This document shows, piece after piece, positions 1 through 5,525 of a stretch of DNA of 7,470 nt (position 1 is the stretch's first letter; every line of letters begins with the position of its first letter). Source of the stretch: Actinomycetota bacterium. GTDB lineage: Bacteria; Actinomycetota; Actinomycetes; S36-B12. Where the stretch lies: assembly GCA_016870425.1 (NCBI GenBank), contig VGBQ01000129.1, positions 1 through 7,470 of the forward strand, written 5' to 3'. Under the pieces are notes generated by a model that had not been told where the DNA came from, did no database searches, and was given only the letters and a program-made list of their open reading frames with translations. The position numbers and the translations under genes were made by a program.

Positions 1-86
1 GCGAGTCTCTTGGCCGATGCGGGCGCCCACACGACGACGTGCAGGTCACTGCCCATGGCTTGACCACGCACCTCCGCGCGCTGCAT
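1..86 (-). CDS. apbE: ApbE-like FAD:protein FMN transferase, N-terminal fragment
   Basis: This reading frame starts with ATG at 86 and runs off the left edge of the window after 28 codons with no stop. The visible peptide is MQRAEVRGQAMGSDLHVVVW followed by APASAKRL. Known family feature: ApbE proteins begin with a short strand and then an A-M-G-[ST]-x-x-x-[LV] element opening the FAD-binding domain, and residues 10-19 (AMGSDLHVVV) match this. ApbE uses FAD to attach FMN covalently to Thr or Ser of extracytosolic redox proteins. A GGAG Shine-Dalgarno lies 9 nt before the ATG, inside the end of the upstream gene, whose TGA is only 2 nt away, so the two are almost certainly co-transcribed. There is no hydrophobic signal sequence in the visible part, so this version may be cytoplasmic. 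Catalytic residues lie outside the window, so the call rests on one motif and could be wrong. Confidence 0.55.
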   Translation of the reverse strand, partial: MQRAEVRGQAMGSDLHVVVWAPASAKRL

Positions 87-88
87 CG

Positions 89-454
89 TCAACTACTCCA
101 TGTCGTCGTGTCGCGATCGAGCGTGCTGGGACCGATCGTCGCACCCGGAGGCCGCGTCTCCTCGGCGATGCGCTCGATCACGCGTACGTCGGCCTCCTCT
201 CCGCGTGCGAGCTCGGCGGCGACGTCGCGCAACTCCTGGCGGTAGGCCTGCAGGCGCGCGGCCTCGCGCGTGAGCTGCTCGGCGTAGGCATCGAGCGCGG
301 CGCGTTCGCCGTCGGGCTCATCGGGAGGGGCGGCCTCGGACTCCGCGGCACGGATCCCGATGAGCGCGGTGAGCCCCGCGCACGCCGCGACGGACAGGCC
401 CGCGGCGACCCAGCGGTCCATCCGGCGCCGTGCGGCCGGCGTCATCGGCTTCAT
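89..454 (-). CDS. Small membrane-anchored coiled-coil protein of unknown function, upstream of apbE-like gene
   Basis: The 121-residue product belongs to no family I recognise. It has a basic N-terminus (MKPMTPAARRRMDR), one hydrophobic segment at about residues 15-35 with small residues and Cys25, an acidic Pro-rich linker (38-49), and an Ala/Glu/Arg/Leu-rich helix (about 50-100) with coiled-coil-like heptads such as AEQLTREAARLQAYRQELRD. The tail is polar. This suggests one membrane anchor with an extracytoplasmic helical domain. The start at 454 is preferred over upstream starts in the same frame because a purine-rich AGGGGGTGG ribosome site lies directly in front of it, and residues encoded further upstream look like non-coding translation. 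The gene ends 2 nt before the ApbE-like start, so it may be an accessory protein in a flavin-dependent envelope redox operon; that is inference from position alone. I see no flavinylation-type motif (Asp...Ser/Thr-Gly-Ala-Ser/Thr) in it. Confidence 0.6.
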   Translation of the reverse strand: MKPMTPAARRRMDRWVAAGLSVAACAGLTALIGIRAAESEAAPPDEPDGERAALDAYAEQLTREAARLQAYRQELRDVAAELARGEEADVRVIERIAEETRPPGATIGPSTLDRDTTTWSS

Positions 455-474
455 GCGGCCACCCCCTCCCCTCC

Positions 475-503
475 ATCGTGCGCAATCGGCGGTCATCGGG
501 CAA
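475..503 (-). promoter_or_regulatory. Candidate promoter for the 454-89 gene and apbE-like gene
   Basis: Reading the minus strand, TTGCCC (498-503) and CACGAT (475-480) are separated by exactly 17 nt and resemble -35 and -10 hexamers; the second keeps the A and final T that matter most in actinobacterial TANNNT boxes. A transcript would start near 468, just ahead of the purine-rich ribosome site. The call comes from spacing and sequence only. Confidence 0.3.
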
Positions 504-553
504 GGCAGATCCTCGGGATGGCGTCGACGCCCCCGTGATGGCGTAATGGATTC

Positions 554-1252
554 ATGCGCGGTTGGCGGGCGATCACCCTCGGTCTCGCCGCGGCGTTCGT
601 CCTCGGCGCCTGCACGGGCGCTCCCGAGCAAGCGGCCAGCCCCAGCGCCGAGCGCCCCCCGTGGCCGCACGACGCCGTGCGCTTCCTGGGCGCGGGCGAG
701 GCCCTGGGCGAAGCCGAACTACTCGACGCGATCAGCCGCCGCGGATCCGTCCGCGACCTGTCGTCCGATCCGCTCACCGATGCCGAACTCGCCGCGCTGC
801 TGTGGTCCGCACAGGGAGTGTCGACACCGGGTGGTGCGCGCACCGTGCCGTCGGCGGGTGCGCTTTACCCACTCGAGATGTACGTCGTCACGCCCGAGGA
901 GGTCCTGCACTACGTGCCCCGCACGTCCTCGGTGGAGGTGCGCTACGACGACCGGGCCAAGGAGCTCGTCGCCGACGCGGTGAGCGACACGCCTGCCTCA
1001 CGCGCGTACGCGCTCGTCGTCATCACCGGGGTGCCGGGTCGCATCACCGGGAAGTACGCCGAGCGCGGGATCCGCTACATGTGGATGGAGGCCGGTCACG
1101 CGGCGCAGAACATGCTGCTCGCCGCGGCCGCGCTCGGCCTGGGCGCGGTGACCATCGGCGCGTTCGACGACGCCGGGATGGCGGACGCACTCGGCCTGTC
1201 TGAGATGGAGGAGCCGCTCTACCTCATTCCCGTGGGCCGGCCACTGCGCTGA
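554..1252 (+). CDS. SagB-type nitroreductase-fold flavoprotein, predicted lipoprotein
   Basis: The 232-residue product has a lipoprotein signal (MRGWRAITLGLAAAFVLGAC; lipobox LGAC, lipidated Cys20), a short Pro/Ala linker to about residue 40, then one SagB/ThcOx-like nitroreductase domain. Visible family elements: RRGSVRDLSSDPLTDAELAA at 62-81 (the R-x-S-x-R-x-[FL] start), an ALLWSAQG helix at 81-88, RTVPSAGALYPLEMYVV at 96-112 (FMN-phosphate loop), RYMWMEAGHAAQNMLLAAAA at 174-193, GLGAVTIGAFDD at 195-206 and PLYLIPVGRP at 221-230. The family binds FMN and dehydrogenates or reduces diverse substrates; some members oxidise azolines in peptide natural products. No precursor peptide, cyclodehydratase or protease gene is nearby, so peptide maturation is not supported here. 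Export as a lipoprotein, next to an ApbE-like gene on the opposite strand, suggests an extracytoplasmic flavin redox role. No strong Shine-Dalgarno precedes the ATG; the start is chosen because it gives the full signal peptide. Confidence 0.85.
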   Translation: MRGWRAITLGLAAAFVLGACTGAPEQAASPSAERPPWPHDAVRFLGAGEALGEAELLDAISRRGSVRDLSSDPLTDAELAALLWSAQGVSTPGGARTVPSAGALYPLEMYVVTPEEVLHYVPRTSSVEVRYDDRAKELVADAVSDTPASRAYALVVITGVPGRITGKYAERGIRYMWMEAGHAAQNMLLAAAALGLGAVTIGAFDDAGMADALGLSEMEEPLYLIPVGRPLR

Positions 1253-1287
1253 CCGACGGGCCCCTTCCGTCTGCAAACGCTTGCCGA

Positions 1288-1293
1288 TAGGCT
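1288..1293 (+). promoter_or_regulatory. -10 box (TAGGCT) for leaderless aldolase transcript
   Basis: TAGGCT fits the actinobacterial TANNNT -10 consensus and sits exactly 6 nt before the ATG at 1300, which would place the transcription start on the A of the start codon. No convincing Shine-Dalgarno lies between this box and the ATG. This geometry is typical of leaderless mRNAs. A convincing -35 box was not found. Confidence 0.5.
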
Positions 1294-1299
1294 CCCCGC

Positions 1300-2187
1300 A
1301 TGAACACCGACATGCGCACCCAGATGGGCTCCGGCAAGGGCTTCATCGCCGCCCTCGACCAGAGCGGCGGCAGCACCCCCAAGGCGCTGAAGCTCTACGG
1401 CATCGACGAGTCGGCGTACTCCGGCGAGGCCGAGATGTTCGATCTCGTGCACGCCATGCGCTCGCGCATCATCACCGATCCTGCGTTCAACGGCGACAAG
1501 GTGATCGCGGCGATCCTCTTCGAGATGACGATGGACCGCGACATCGAAGGGCAGCCGACGCCGTCCTACCTGTGGGATGTCAAGCGCGTCGTGCCGATCG
1601 TCAAGGTCGACCTCGGTCTGGCAGACGAGGTCGACGGCGTGCAGGTGATGAAGCCGATGCCGCACCTCGACGACCTGTGCGCGCGCGCCGCCGGCAAGGG
1701 TGTCTTCGGCACGAAGATGCGCTCGGTCATCAATTCCGCGAATCCCGCGGGCATCCAGGCTGTCGTCGACCAGCAGTTCGATGTCGCGCTGCAGATCCTC
1801 GGCCACGGCCTGGTGCCGATCATTGAGCCCGAGGTCAACATCAAGAGCGATGACAAGGCCCAGAGCGAGGCGATCCTGCGCGATGCGCTCCTCGCCGGCC
1901 TTGACCGCGTGCCCGCCGGCCAGCAGGTGATGTTCAAACTGTCGCTGCCGAGCGCCAACAACTTCTACCGGATCTTCGTCGATGATCCGCGCGTGCTGCG
2001 CGTGGTGGCTCTGTCCGGCGGCTACTCCCGTGACGATGCCTGCGACATGCTTGCCGCCAACAACGGCATGATCGCGAGCTTCTCGCGCGCACTGTCGGAG
2101 GGGCTCAGCGCCCAGCAGAGCGACGCGGAGTTCAACGCGACCCTGCAGGCCACGATCGATGAGATCTACGCCGCGTCGATCACCTGA
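1300..2187 (+). CDS. fda: Fructose-bisphosphate aldolase, class I (EC 4.1.2.13)
   Basis: The 295-residue product is a full-length bacterial class I (Schiff-base, metal-independent) aldolase of the roughly 295-residue type found in staphylococci and actinobacteria. It cleaves fructose 1,6-bisphosphate to glyceraldehyde 3-phosphate and dihydroxyacetone phosphate, and runs in reverse for gluconeogenesis. Signature elements: GSGKGFIAALDQSGGSTPKAL at 10-30, MRSRIITDPAF at 53-63, VDLGL at 103-107, GVFGTKMRSVI at 134-144, LVPIIEPEV at 171-179 (Glu176 catalytic) and VMFKLSLPSANN at 210-221, whose Lys213 is the predicted Schiff-base lysine. ALSGGYSRDDACDML at 237-251 holds the phosphate loop. All key residues appear present, so it should be active. 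The start gives the normal family N-terminus and probably belongs to a leaderless mRNA. Codons for the final residues (TIDEIYAASIT) recur in degenerate form 168 nt downstream. Confidence 0.95.
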   Translation: MNTDMRTQMGSGKGFIAALDQSGGSTPKALKLYGIDESAYSGEAEMFDLVHAMRSRIITDPAFNGDKVIAAILFEMTMDRDIEGQPTPSYLWDVKRVVPIVKVDLGLADEVDGVQVMKPMPHLDDLCARAAGKGVFGTKMRSVINSANPAGIQAVVDQQFDVALQILGHGLVPIIEPEVNIKSDDKAQSEAILRDALLAGLDRVPAGQQVMFKLSLPSANNFYRIFVDDPRVLRVVALSGGYSRDDACDMLAANNGMIASFSRALSEGLSAQQSDAEFNATLQATIDEIYAASIT

Positions 2188-2207
2188 TCCCTCGCGCACC
2201 CCGGACA

Positions 2208-2249
2208 GGGTCGGTGACCCTTCAGGTGGGTCGGTGACCCTTCAGGTGG
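2208..2249. repeat. Exact 20-bp tandem duplication (2.1 copies)
   Basis: The 20-mer GGGTCGGTGACCCTTCAGGT occupies 2208-2227 and is repeated without change at 2228-2247, followed by two bases of a third copy. Each unit contains a small dyad, GGGTC-GGT-GACCC, that could form a 5-bp hairpin, and the heptamer TCAGGTG spans into the next copy. The inverse heptamer CACCTGA closes the aldolase gene (2181-2187) and the remnant tail (2349-2355). The absence of any mismatch between copies points to a recent duplication or a maintained function. Confidence 0.9.
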
Positions 2250-2307
2250 CGAGTGTGCAGTTGCGTGCAGGAAAGCGAGCCCCTCGCTGCACGCAAGTGC
2301 ACACTCG
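2250..2307. repeat. Long near-perfect inverted repeat, stem-loop forming
   Basis: Left arm 2250-2270 (CGAGTGTGCA, then G, then TTGCGTGCAG) is the reverse complement of right arm 2287-2307 except for one G-G mismatch (2260/2297). That gives about 21 pairs around a 16-nt loop. The loop and inner arm can also form a nested hairpin AGCGAG-CCC-CTCGCT (2274-2288). In RNA this would be a very stable hairpin. It could end aldolase transcription or protect its 3' end, although no T-run follows; alternatively it is a palindromic repetitive (REP- or MITE-like) element. It directly follows the 20-bp tandem repeat and ends 3 nt before the aldolase-tail remnant. Confidence 0.85.
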
Positions 2308-2310
2308 GCC

Positions 2311-2355
2311 GAGCAGAAGACCATCGGCGAGGTCTACGCCGCTTCCAGCACCTGA
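2311..2355 (+). pseudogene. Remnant of the 3' end of a class I aldolase gene
   Basis: Read in the frame ending at TGA 2353-2355, this stretch encodes EQKTIGEVYAASST-stop. The intact aldolase ends TIDEIYAASIT-stop. Over the last 36 nt, 2320-2355 matches 2152-2187 at 29 positions by hand count, and most differences fall at third codon positions or are conservative. No start codon or upstream aldolase sequence accompanies it, so it is a fragment, not a gene. It may be the tail of a former resident aldolase gene left behind when another copy replaced it, or the product of a partial duplication. The match is short, so chance convergence cannot be excluded, but the shared TAC-GCC-GC core in the same phase and the shared stop argue for homology. 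Confidence 0.65.
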
Positions 2356-2368
2356 GGTGCCCTAGGGC
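2348..2368. repeat. Two adjacent dyads before the DUF3151 start
   Basis: GCACCT-G-AGGTGC (2348-2360) is a 13-nt dyad around one central base, and GCCCTAGGGC (2359-2368) is a perfect 10-bp palindrome overlapping it by 2 nt. The first spans the stop of the aldolase-tail remnant; the second abuts the AGGA ribosome site of the next gene. They could be regulatory or incidental in GC-rich DNA. Confidence 0.4.
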
Positions 2369-2379
2369 AGGATGCAGCC

Positions 2380-2784
2380 GTGAGCCTGCACGAAAACCTC
2401 CTCGGTGGTCCGCCGCCGACCCTGCTGCCCGATGACACCGATGCGCGCCAGGAGCTGGAGGGGGGCGCGGATGCCTACGACGTGGCGCGTCGCCACCCGC
2501 AGTCGAGCCTCGCGTGGGCGGTCCTGTCGGATGCCGCGTGGAATGAGGGCCGCGTCGTGGAGTCCTACGCCTTCGCGCGTGTGGGCTACCACCGCGGACT
2601 TGACGCACTGCGTCGCAATGGCTGGAAGGGCCACGGGCCCGTGCCCTGGTCGCATGAGCCCAACCGCGGATTCCTGCGCTGCCTGATCTCGCTGCAGCGC
2701 GCTGCCGCTGCGATCGGCGAAGACGATGAGGCCGAGCGCTGTGCCGCCTTCATCGTCGACTGCGACCCGAGTCTGAGGGACTAG
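2380..2784 (+). CDS. DUF3151 family protein
   Basis: The 134-residue product matches my memory of the actinobacterial DUF3151 family almost end to end: the N-terminal ENLLGGPPPTLLPDD block (5-19), RRHPQSSLAWAVLSDAAW in the middle, YAFARVGYHRGLDALRRNGW as the most conserved helix, and KGHGPVPWSHEPNRGFLRCL after it, closing with a helix rich in Ala, Glu and Arg. It is a soluble, probably helical, TPR-like protein with no signal peptide, no transmembrane segment and no known biochemical activity. Its gene is often found close to a fructose-bisphosphate aldolase gene in actinobacteria, as here, which hints at a link to glycolysis but proves nothing. The start is GTG, preceded by AGGA at 2369-2372 with a 7-nt spacer. 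It ends 5 nt before the next gene, so the two are probably co-transcribed. Confidence 0.88.
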   Translation: MSLHENLLGGPPPTLLPDDTDARQELEGGADAYDVARRHPQSSLAWAVLSDAAWNEGRVVESYAFARVGYHRGLDALRRNGWKGHGPVPWSHEPNRGFLRCLISLQRAAAAIGEDDEAERCAAFIVDCDPSLRD

Positions 2785-2789
2785 GTCGC

Positions 2790-3749
2790 ATGGCCGATGT
2801 CGCGGTGGTGGGCGGCGGCATCAGCGGCATCGCCTGCGCCACGGCACTGGCAGACGCCGGGCTCACCGTCGATGTCCTCGATCGCGGCCATCGGCTCGGC
2901 GGGCGCCTGGCGACCCAGACGCTGCGCGACACCGGCACGGCGTACGACGGCCGGGTCGTGGATGTGGGTGCCTCCTATTTCACGGTGGACGACGCTGGAT
3001 TCGGTGAGCTTGTCGGCGACTGGATTGACCGGGGACTCGTGCGGCCCTGGACCGACACCTTCCACATCGCCGACGGTGCAGGGGTGCTCGGCACCAAGTC
3101 TGGTCCGCTGCGCTACGCCGCCCCGCGTGGTCTGCGCACTCTCGTCGAGGACCTCGCGACGCAGTTGCCGTCGGACCTTGTCGAGATTCGGCACCCGATC
3201 GATGTGACGCGCGTGGACATCGGCGACAAGGGTGTGCGCATCGCGGACCGCGACTATCGCGCCGTCGCCCTGTGCGGCCCCGACCCGCAGATGGATGCGC
3301 TCGTGACGGTCGATCACGCCCCGATGTGGGAGCCGGTGATGGCACTCGTGGCCGTCTACGACGAGCGCACCTGGGACTTCGACGGCGCATTCGTCAACGA
3401 CGACCCAGTCCTGTCCTTCCTCGCCGACGATGGCTCACGACGTGGAGACGGCGCACCCGTGCTCGTCGCGCACTCCACGCCGGTGCTCGCGGCGGGCCAT
3501 CTCGCTGAGCCGGTGACCGCGGCGCCCGCAATGCTCGCGGTGCTTCGCAATCTCAGCGGCGCCATGCCCGCGTGGTTCAGCGTCAAGCGGTGGACCTACG
3601 CCCGTCCCGCTCACGCCCGACCGGAGCCCTTCGCCCTGGAGGGGCTCGTCGGCCGTGCCGGTGACGGCTGGGCCGGTCAGCCGCGCACCCAGTCGGCCTG
3701 GGTGTCCGGCGATGCCCTGGGGCGGGCGATGACCGAAATGCTCCGCTGA
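2790..3749 (+). CDS. Renalase-like FAD-dependent oxidoreductase
   Basis: The 319-residue product is a flavin amine-oxidase-superfamily protein close to bacterial renalase-like enzymes. Residues 3-30 form the N-terminal Rossmann strand and dinucleotide loop (VAVVGGGISG at 4-13), followed by DRGHRLGGRL at 31-40, the GG-R motif of this superfamily. DVGASYFTV at 58-66 matches the D-x-G-A-x-Y-F element of renalases, and AGDGWAGQPRTQSAWVSGDA at 290-309 matches the C-terminal FAD-contacting block, including the family's S-G-x-A before the last helix. Known bacterial renalases oxidise dihydro forms of NAD(P) isomers; whether this one does is not shown. No signal peptide, so cytoplasmic. GAGGGA (2775-2780), inside the end of the DUF3151 gene, is the likely ribosome site, and the 5-nt spacing implies translational linkage. 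Length and motifs look complete. Confidence 0.85.
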   Translation: MADVAVVGGGISGIACATALADAGLTVDVLDRGHRLGGRLATQTLRDTGTAYDGRVVDVGASYFTVDDAGFGELVGDWIDRGLVRPWTDTFHIADGAGVLGTKSGPLRYAAPRGLRTLVEDLATQLPSDLVEIRHPIDVTRVDIGDKGVRIADRDYRAVALCGPDPQMDALVTVDHAPMWEPVMALVAVYDERTWDFDGAFVNDDPVLSFLADDGSRRGDGAPVLVAHSTPVLAAGHLAEPVTAAPAMLAVLRNLSGAMPAWFSVKRWTYARPAHARPEPFALEGLVGRAGDGWAGQPRTQSAWVSGDALGRAMTEMLR

Positions 3750-3824
3750 GAGGCCGTTATCGCCGTTCGCCTTGCCTGTGGTCGCAGAGCCGCTCCACAC
3801 TGTGTCCAACCCAGTGAGGGGGCG

Positions 3825-5525
3825 ATGATGCGCGCAGTGCGATGGATGGCTGTGGTGGCGGCGACGGTCGGGTTGATGGCAGGGACCATGCCCCCGGCCC
3901 AGGCTGCACTCCCGGACGACCTGGAGTATTCCTACGAATTGGATACGCCGATCCTCGGGATGCCCTCCGCATTCTCCTCCAAGGGCTCGTGCACGCAGAC
4001 GCTCGGCGCGGCCTTCGATCTGGTGATGAACGGCCAGCCCGAGCCCAACCTCAGCCCTGCACTCGCCAAGCCCGGCAACGACGTGCGCTGCACGCTTGAG
4101 TCCTCGGCCGACTCTCCCGGCACGACGATCTCGGGCACGGTGTCGGCTTCATCGGGTGGCCAGAGCGGCACCGGCACCTTCGTGCTCGTCTGCGACATCG
4201 GTCGCTCCATGAAGTCGTGGTTCAACGCCGTGGTTTCGGCCGACGGCGATCCTGCACTCGCGGCTGATCCCTACGGGGTCAATGGCGCGGGGCACGTCTC
4301 GTGCAGTTGGACCATCGACGTCCAGGACGCGCAGAAGTCCCAGCTCTCCGGCACGTTGGAGATGGCAGGCGCCTTCTCCCTGGACTCCACCCCCGTCGAC
4401 TGGTCCAACTGCGCCTCCCTGGGTCTGCCCATCCCCGAGCGGGTCCTGCCCCGCGCCAAGTGCGTGACCTTCGACATGGTGATCAGTGCCTTCGTCACGG
4501 GCGGCACGGGTCTTTTTGCCGGCCGCACAGGCAGCGGCACGATGACCCAGGCGCTCTTCATCCCCGTGGTCATCCCCATCGATCTGAGTTCGGCGCCGCC
4601 ACCGGACCCGGGCTGCCCGCCCGAGCAGCCGGACTGCCAGACCCTGGACCTGACCGACTGCGAGTACTCGCCCACCAATCCCGGTGATCCCACGTGGAAT
4701 GACCTGAGCAATCTGCCACCCAACGCGAACATCCCCGGCTTCAAGGGTCCCGGTTGGTACCGCTGCCCGGGAGATGACAACGGCGGTGGCGGTGGCGGCG
4801 GTGACGGTCTTACCGGCTGCATCTACTCACCGACGGAGCAGACCGGCCCCGGCTGGAGCTTCATCGATCCGCCTGCGGGAGTCCCCGGCTCCCAAGGACC
4901 CGGCTGGTACAACTGCGGCGACGGCGGCGGTGGCAACGGCGGCGGTGGTGGGGGTGACGGCCTCACCCGCTGCCAGTTCTCACCCACGGAGCAGACCGGC
5001 CCTGGCTGGAGTTACATCGCGCTTCCCCCGGGTGCGAGCGTGCCGGGTTACCAGGGACCCGGTTGGTACAACTGCGGCGATGTGCCCCCGCCCGCGCCGA
5101 CCGTCGTGGTCTCTGATGCGGCAATCGAGGCGGCATTCCGCGCTGCCCTTGCCCCGCGCAGCCTCGGCGACATGCTCTCCCTGTCCACCAAGACCGGCAA
5201 GGCGTCGGCTCCGCGCATCGTGGCCCCCGCGCGGGTCGCCGGCTCGACGGTGCGCCCCTTCGCGGGATCGACGACACTGCGTTTGTCCACCGTGCCGGGA
5301 GCCACGTGCGCCGTGACCGCCAAGGCGGGCAAGGCCACCGCCAAGCTGCCCGCGGCTAAGTCGGTCAACGGCCGTGTCGATACCAAGGTCACGGCGACCC
5401 AGCTCATGGCGCGCCTGAAGGTGAAGGCAGGTGCGCAGGCGACGATCACGGCGAACTGCAGCGTCAAGGCGGGCAAGAAGACGCAAAAGCTGCCGCCCAC
5501 GTCGGTGACGGTGCGCTTCTCCTAG
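3825..5525 (+). CDS. Large secreted protein with three Cys-bounded PGPGWY-type modules, function unknown
   Basis: I do not recognise this 566-residue protein as a named family. A Sec signal peptide ends at AQA (25-27). Residues 28-255 form an extracellular, Cys-containing, Ser/Thr/Gly-rich domain, probably beta-rich, with AFVTGGTGLFAGRTGSGTMT at 222-241, an element like those in allene-oxide-cyclase/dirigent-type barrels. A Pro/Cys-rich hinge (257-271) leads to three modules, 279-314, 332-364 and 383-417, each of the form C-x-[YF]-SPT ... PG-x-[KQ]-GPGWY-x-C. The linkers between them are Gly-rich (runs at 320-326 and 367-377). The C-terminal 90 residues are Lys/Ala/Thr-rich, with two Cys (495, 545), like an Ig-type strand array. 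There is no LPXTG motif and no C-terminal membrane helix, so the protein is released or wall-associated by other means. GAGGGGG (3816-3822) is the ribosome site; either ATG 3825 or 3828 could be used. The TAG stop overlaps that of the convergent gene. Confidence 0.85.
   Translation: MMRAVRWMAVVAATVGLMAGTMPPAQAALPDDLEYSYELDTPILGMPSAFSSKGSCTQTLGAAFDLVMNGQPEPNLSPALAKPGNDVRCTLESSADSPGTTISGTVSASSGGQSGTGTFVLVCDIGRSMKSWFNAVVSADGDPALAADPYGVNGAGHVSCSWTIDVQDAQKSQLSGTLEMAGAFSLDSTPVDWSNCASLGLPIPERVLPRAKCVTFDMVISAFVTGGTGLFAGRTGSGTMTQALFIPVVIPIDLSSAPPPDPGCPPEQPDCQTLDLTDCEYSPTNPGDPTWNDLSNLPPNANIPGFKGPGWYRCPGDDNGGGGGGGDGLTGCIYSPTEQTGPGWSFIDPPAGVPGSQGPGWYNCGDGGGGNGGGGGGDGLTRCQFSPTEQTGPGWSYIALPPGASVPGYQGPGWYNCGDVPPPAPTVVVSDAAIEAAFRAALAPRSLGDMLSLSTKTGKASAPRIVAPARVAGSTVRPFAGSTTLRLSTVPGATCAVTAKAGKATAKLPAAKSVNGRVDTKVTATQLMARLKVKAGAQATITANCSVKAGKKTQKLPPTSVTVRFS
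4659..5075 (+). repeat. Three in-frame repeats coding Cys-bounded modules
   Basis: Copies lie at 4659-4766, 4818-4916 and 4971-5075. Copies 2 and 3 are closest: both encode SPTEQTGPGWS near the start and QGPGWYNCGD at the end. Copy 1 is diverged (SPTNPGDPTWN, then KGPGWYRC). GGC/GGT-rich linkers, about 4783-4805 and 4919-4957, separate them and are prone to slippage and recombination, so copy number may vary between strains. The pattern implies internal duplication of a unit of about 150 bp. Confidence 0.85.

Noticed and set aside
17..538. Plus-strand open frame of 173 codons
   Set aside because: It is antisense to the small membrane protein and ApbE-like start, has Arg/Ala/Pro-rich low-information composition, and no ribosome site.
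538..553. Promoter or ribosome site directly before the SagB-like gene
   Set aside because: TAATGG and nearby bases do not fit a -10 box at a useful distance, and no purine-rich ribosome site is present, so nothing is called.
554..1252. RiPP (thiazole/oxazole peptide) maturation cluster based on the SagB-like gene
   Set aside because: No precursor peptide, SagC/SagD-like cyclodehydratase, protease or transporter gene occurs in the window, and the protein is exported.
1219..2199. Long minus-strand open frame of 326 codons antisense to the aldolase gene
   Set aside because: It mirrors the aldolase codons, its product is rich in His, Arg, Asp and Val from GC-rich antisense, and it matches no family. 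The plus-strand aldolase is unmistakable.
2208..2307. CRISPR array or phage attachment site
   Set aside because: The two 20-bp units are contiguous with no spacers, and there are no cas, integrase or tRNA genes in the window.
2368..2380. Leaderless start for the DUF3151 gene using CAGGAT as -10 box
   Set aside because: The spacing to GTG is right, but AGGA inside the same stretch is a good ribosome site 7 nt from the start, which explains it more simply.
3750..3824. Promoter or terminator between the renalase-like and secreted-protein genes
   Set aside because: TTGCCT at 3772-3777 has no TANNNT partner at 16-18 nt, and no stable hairpin is visible; the near-palindrome around CACACTGTGT is too weak.
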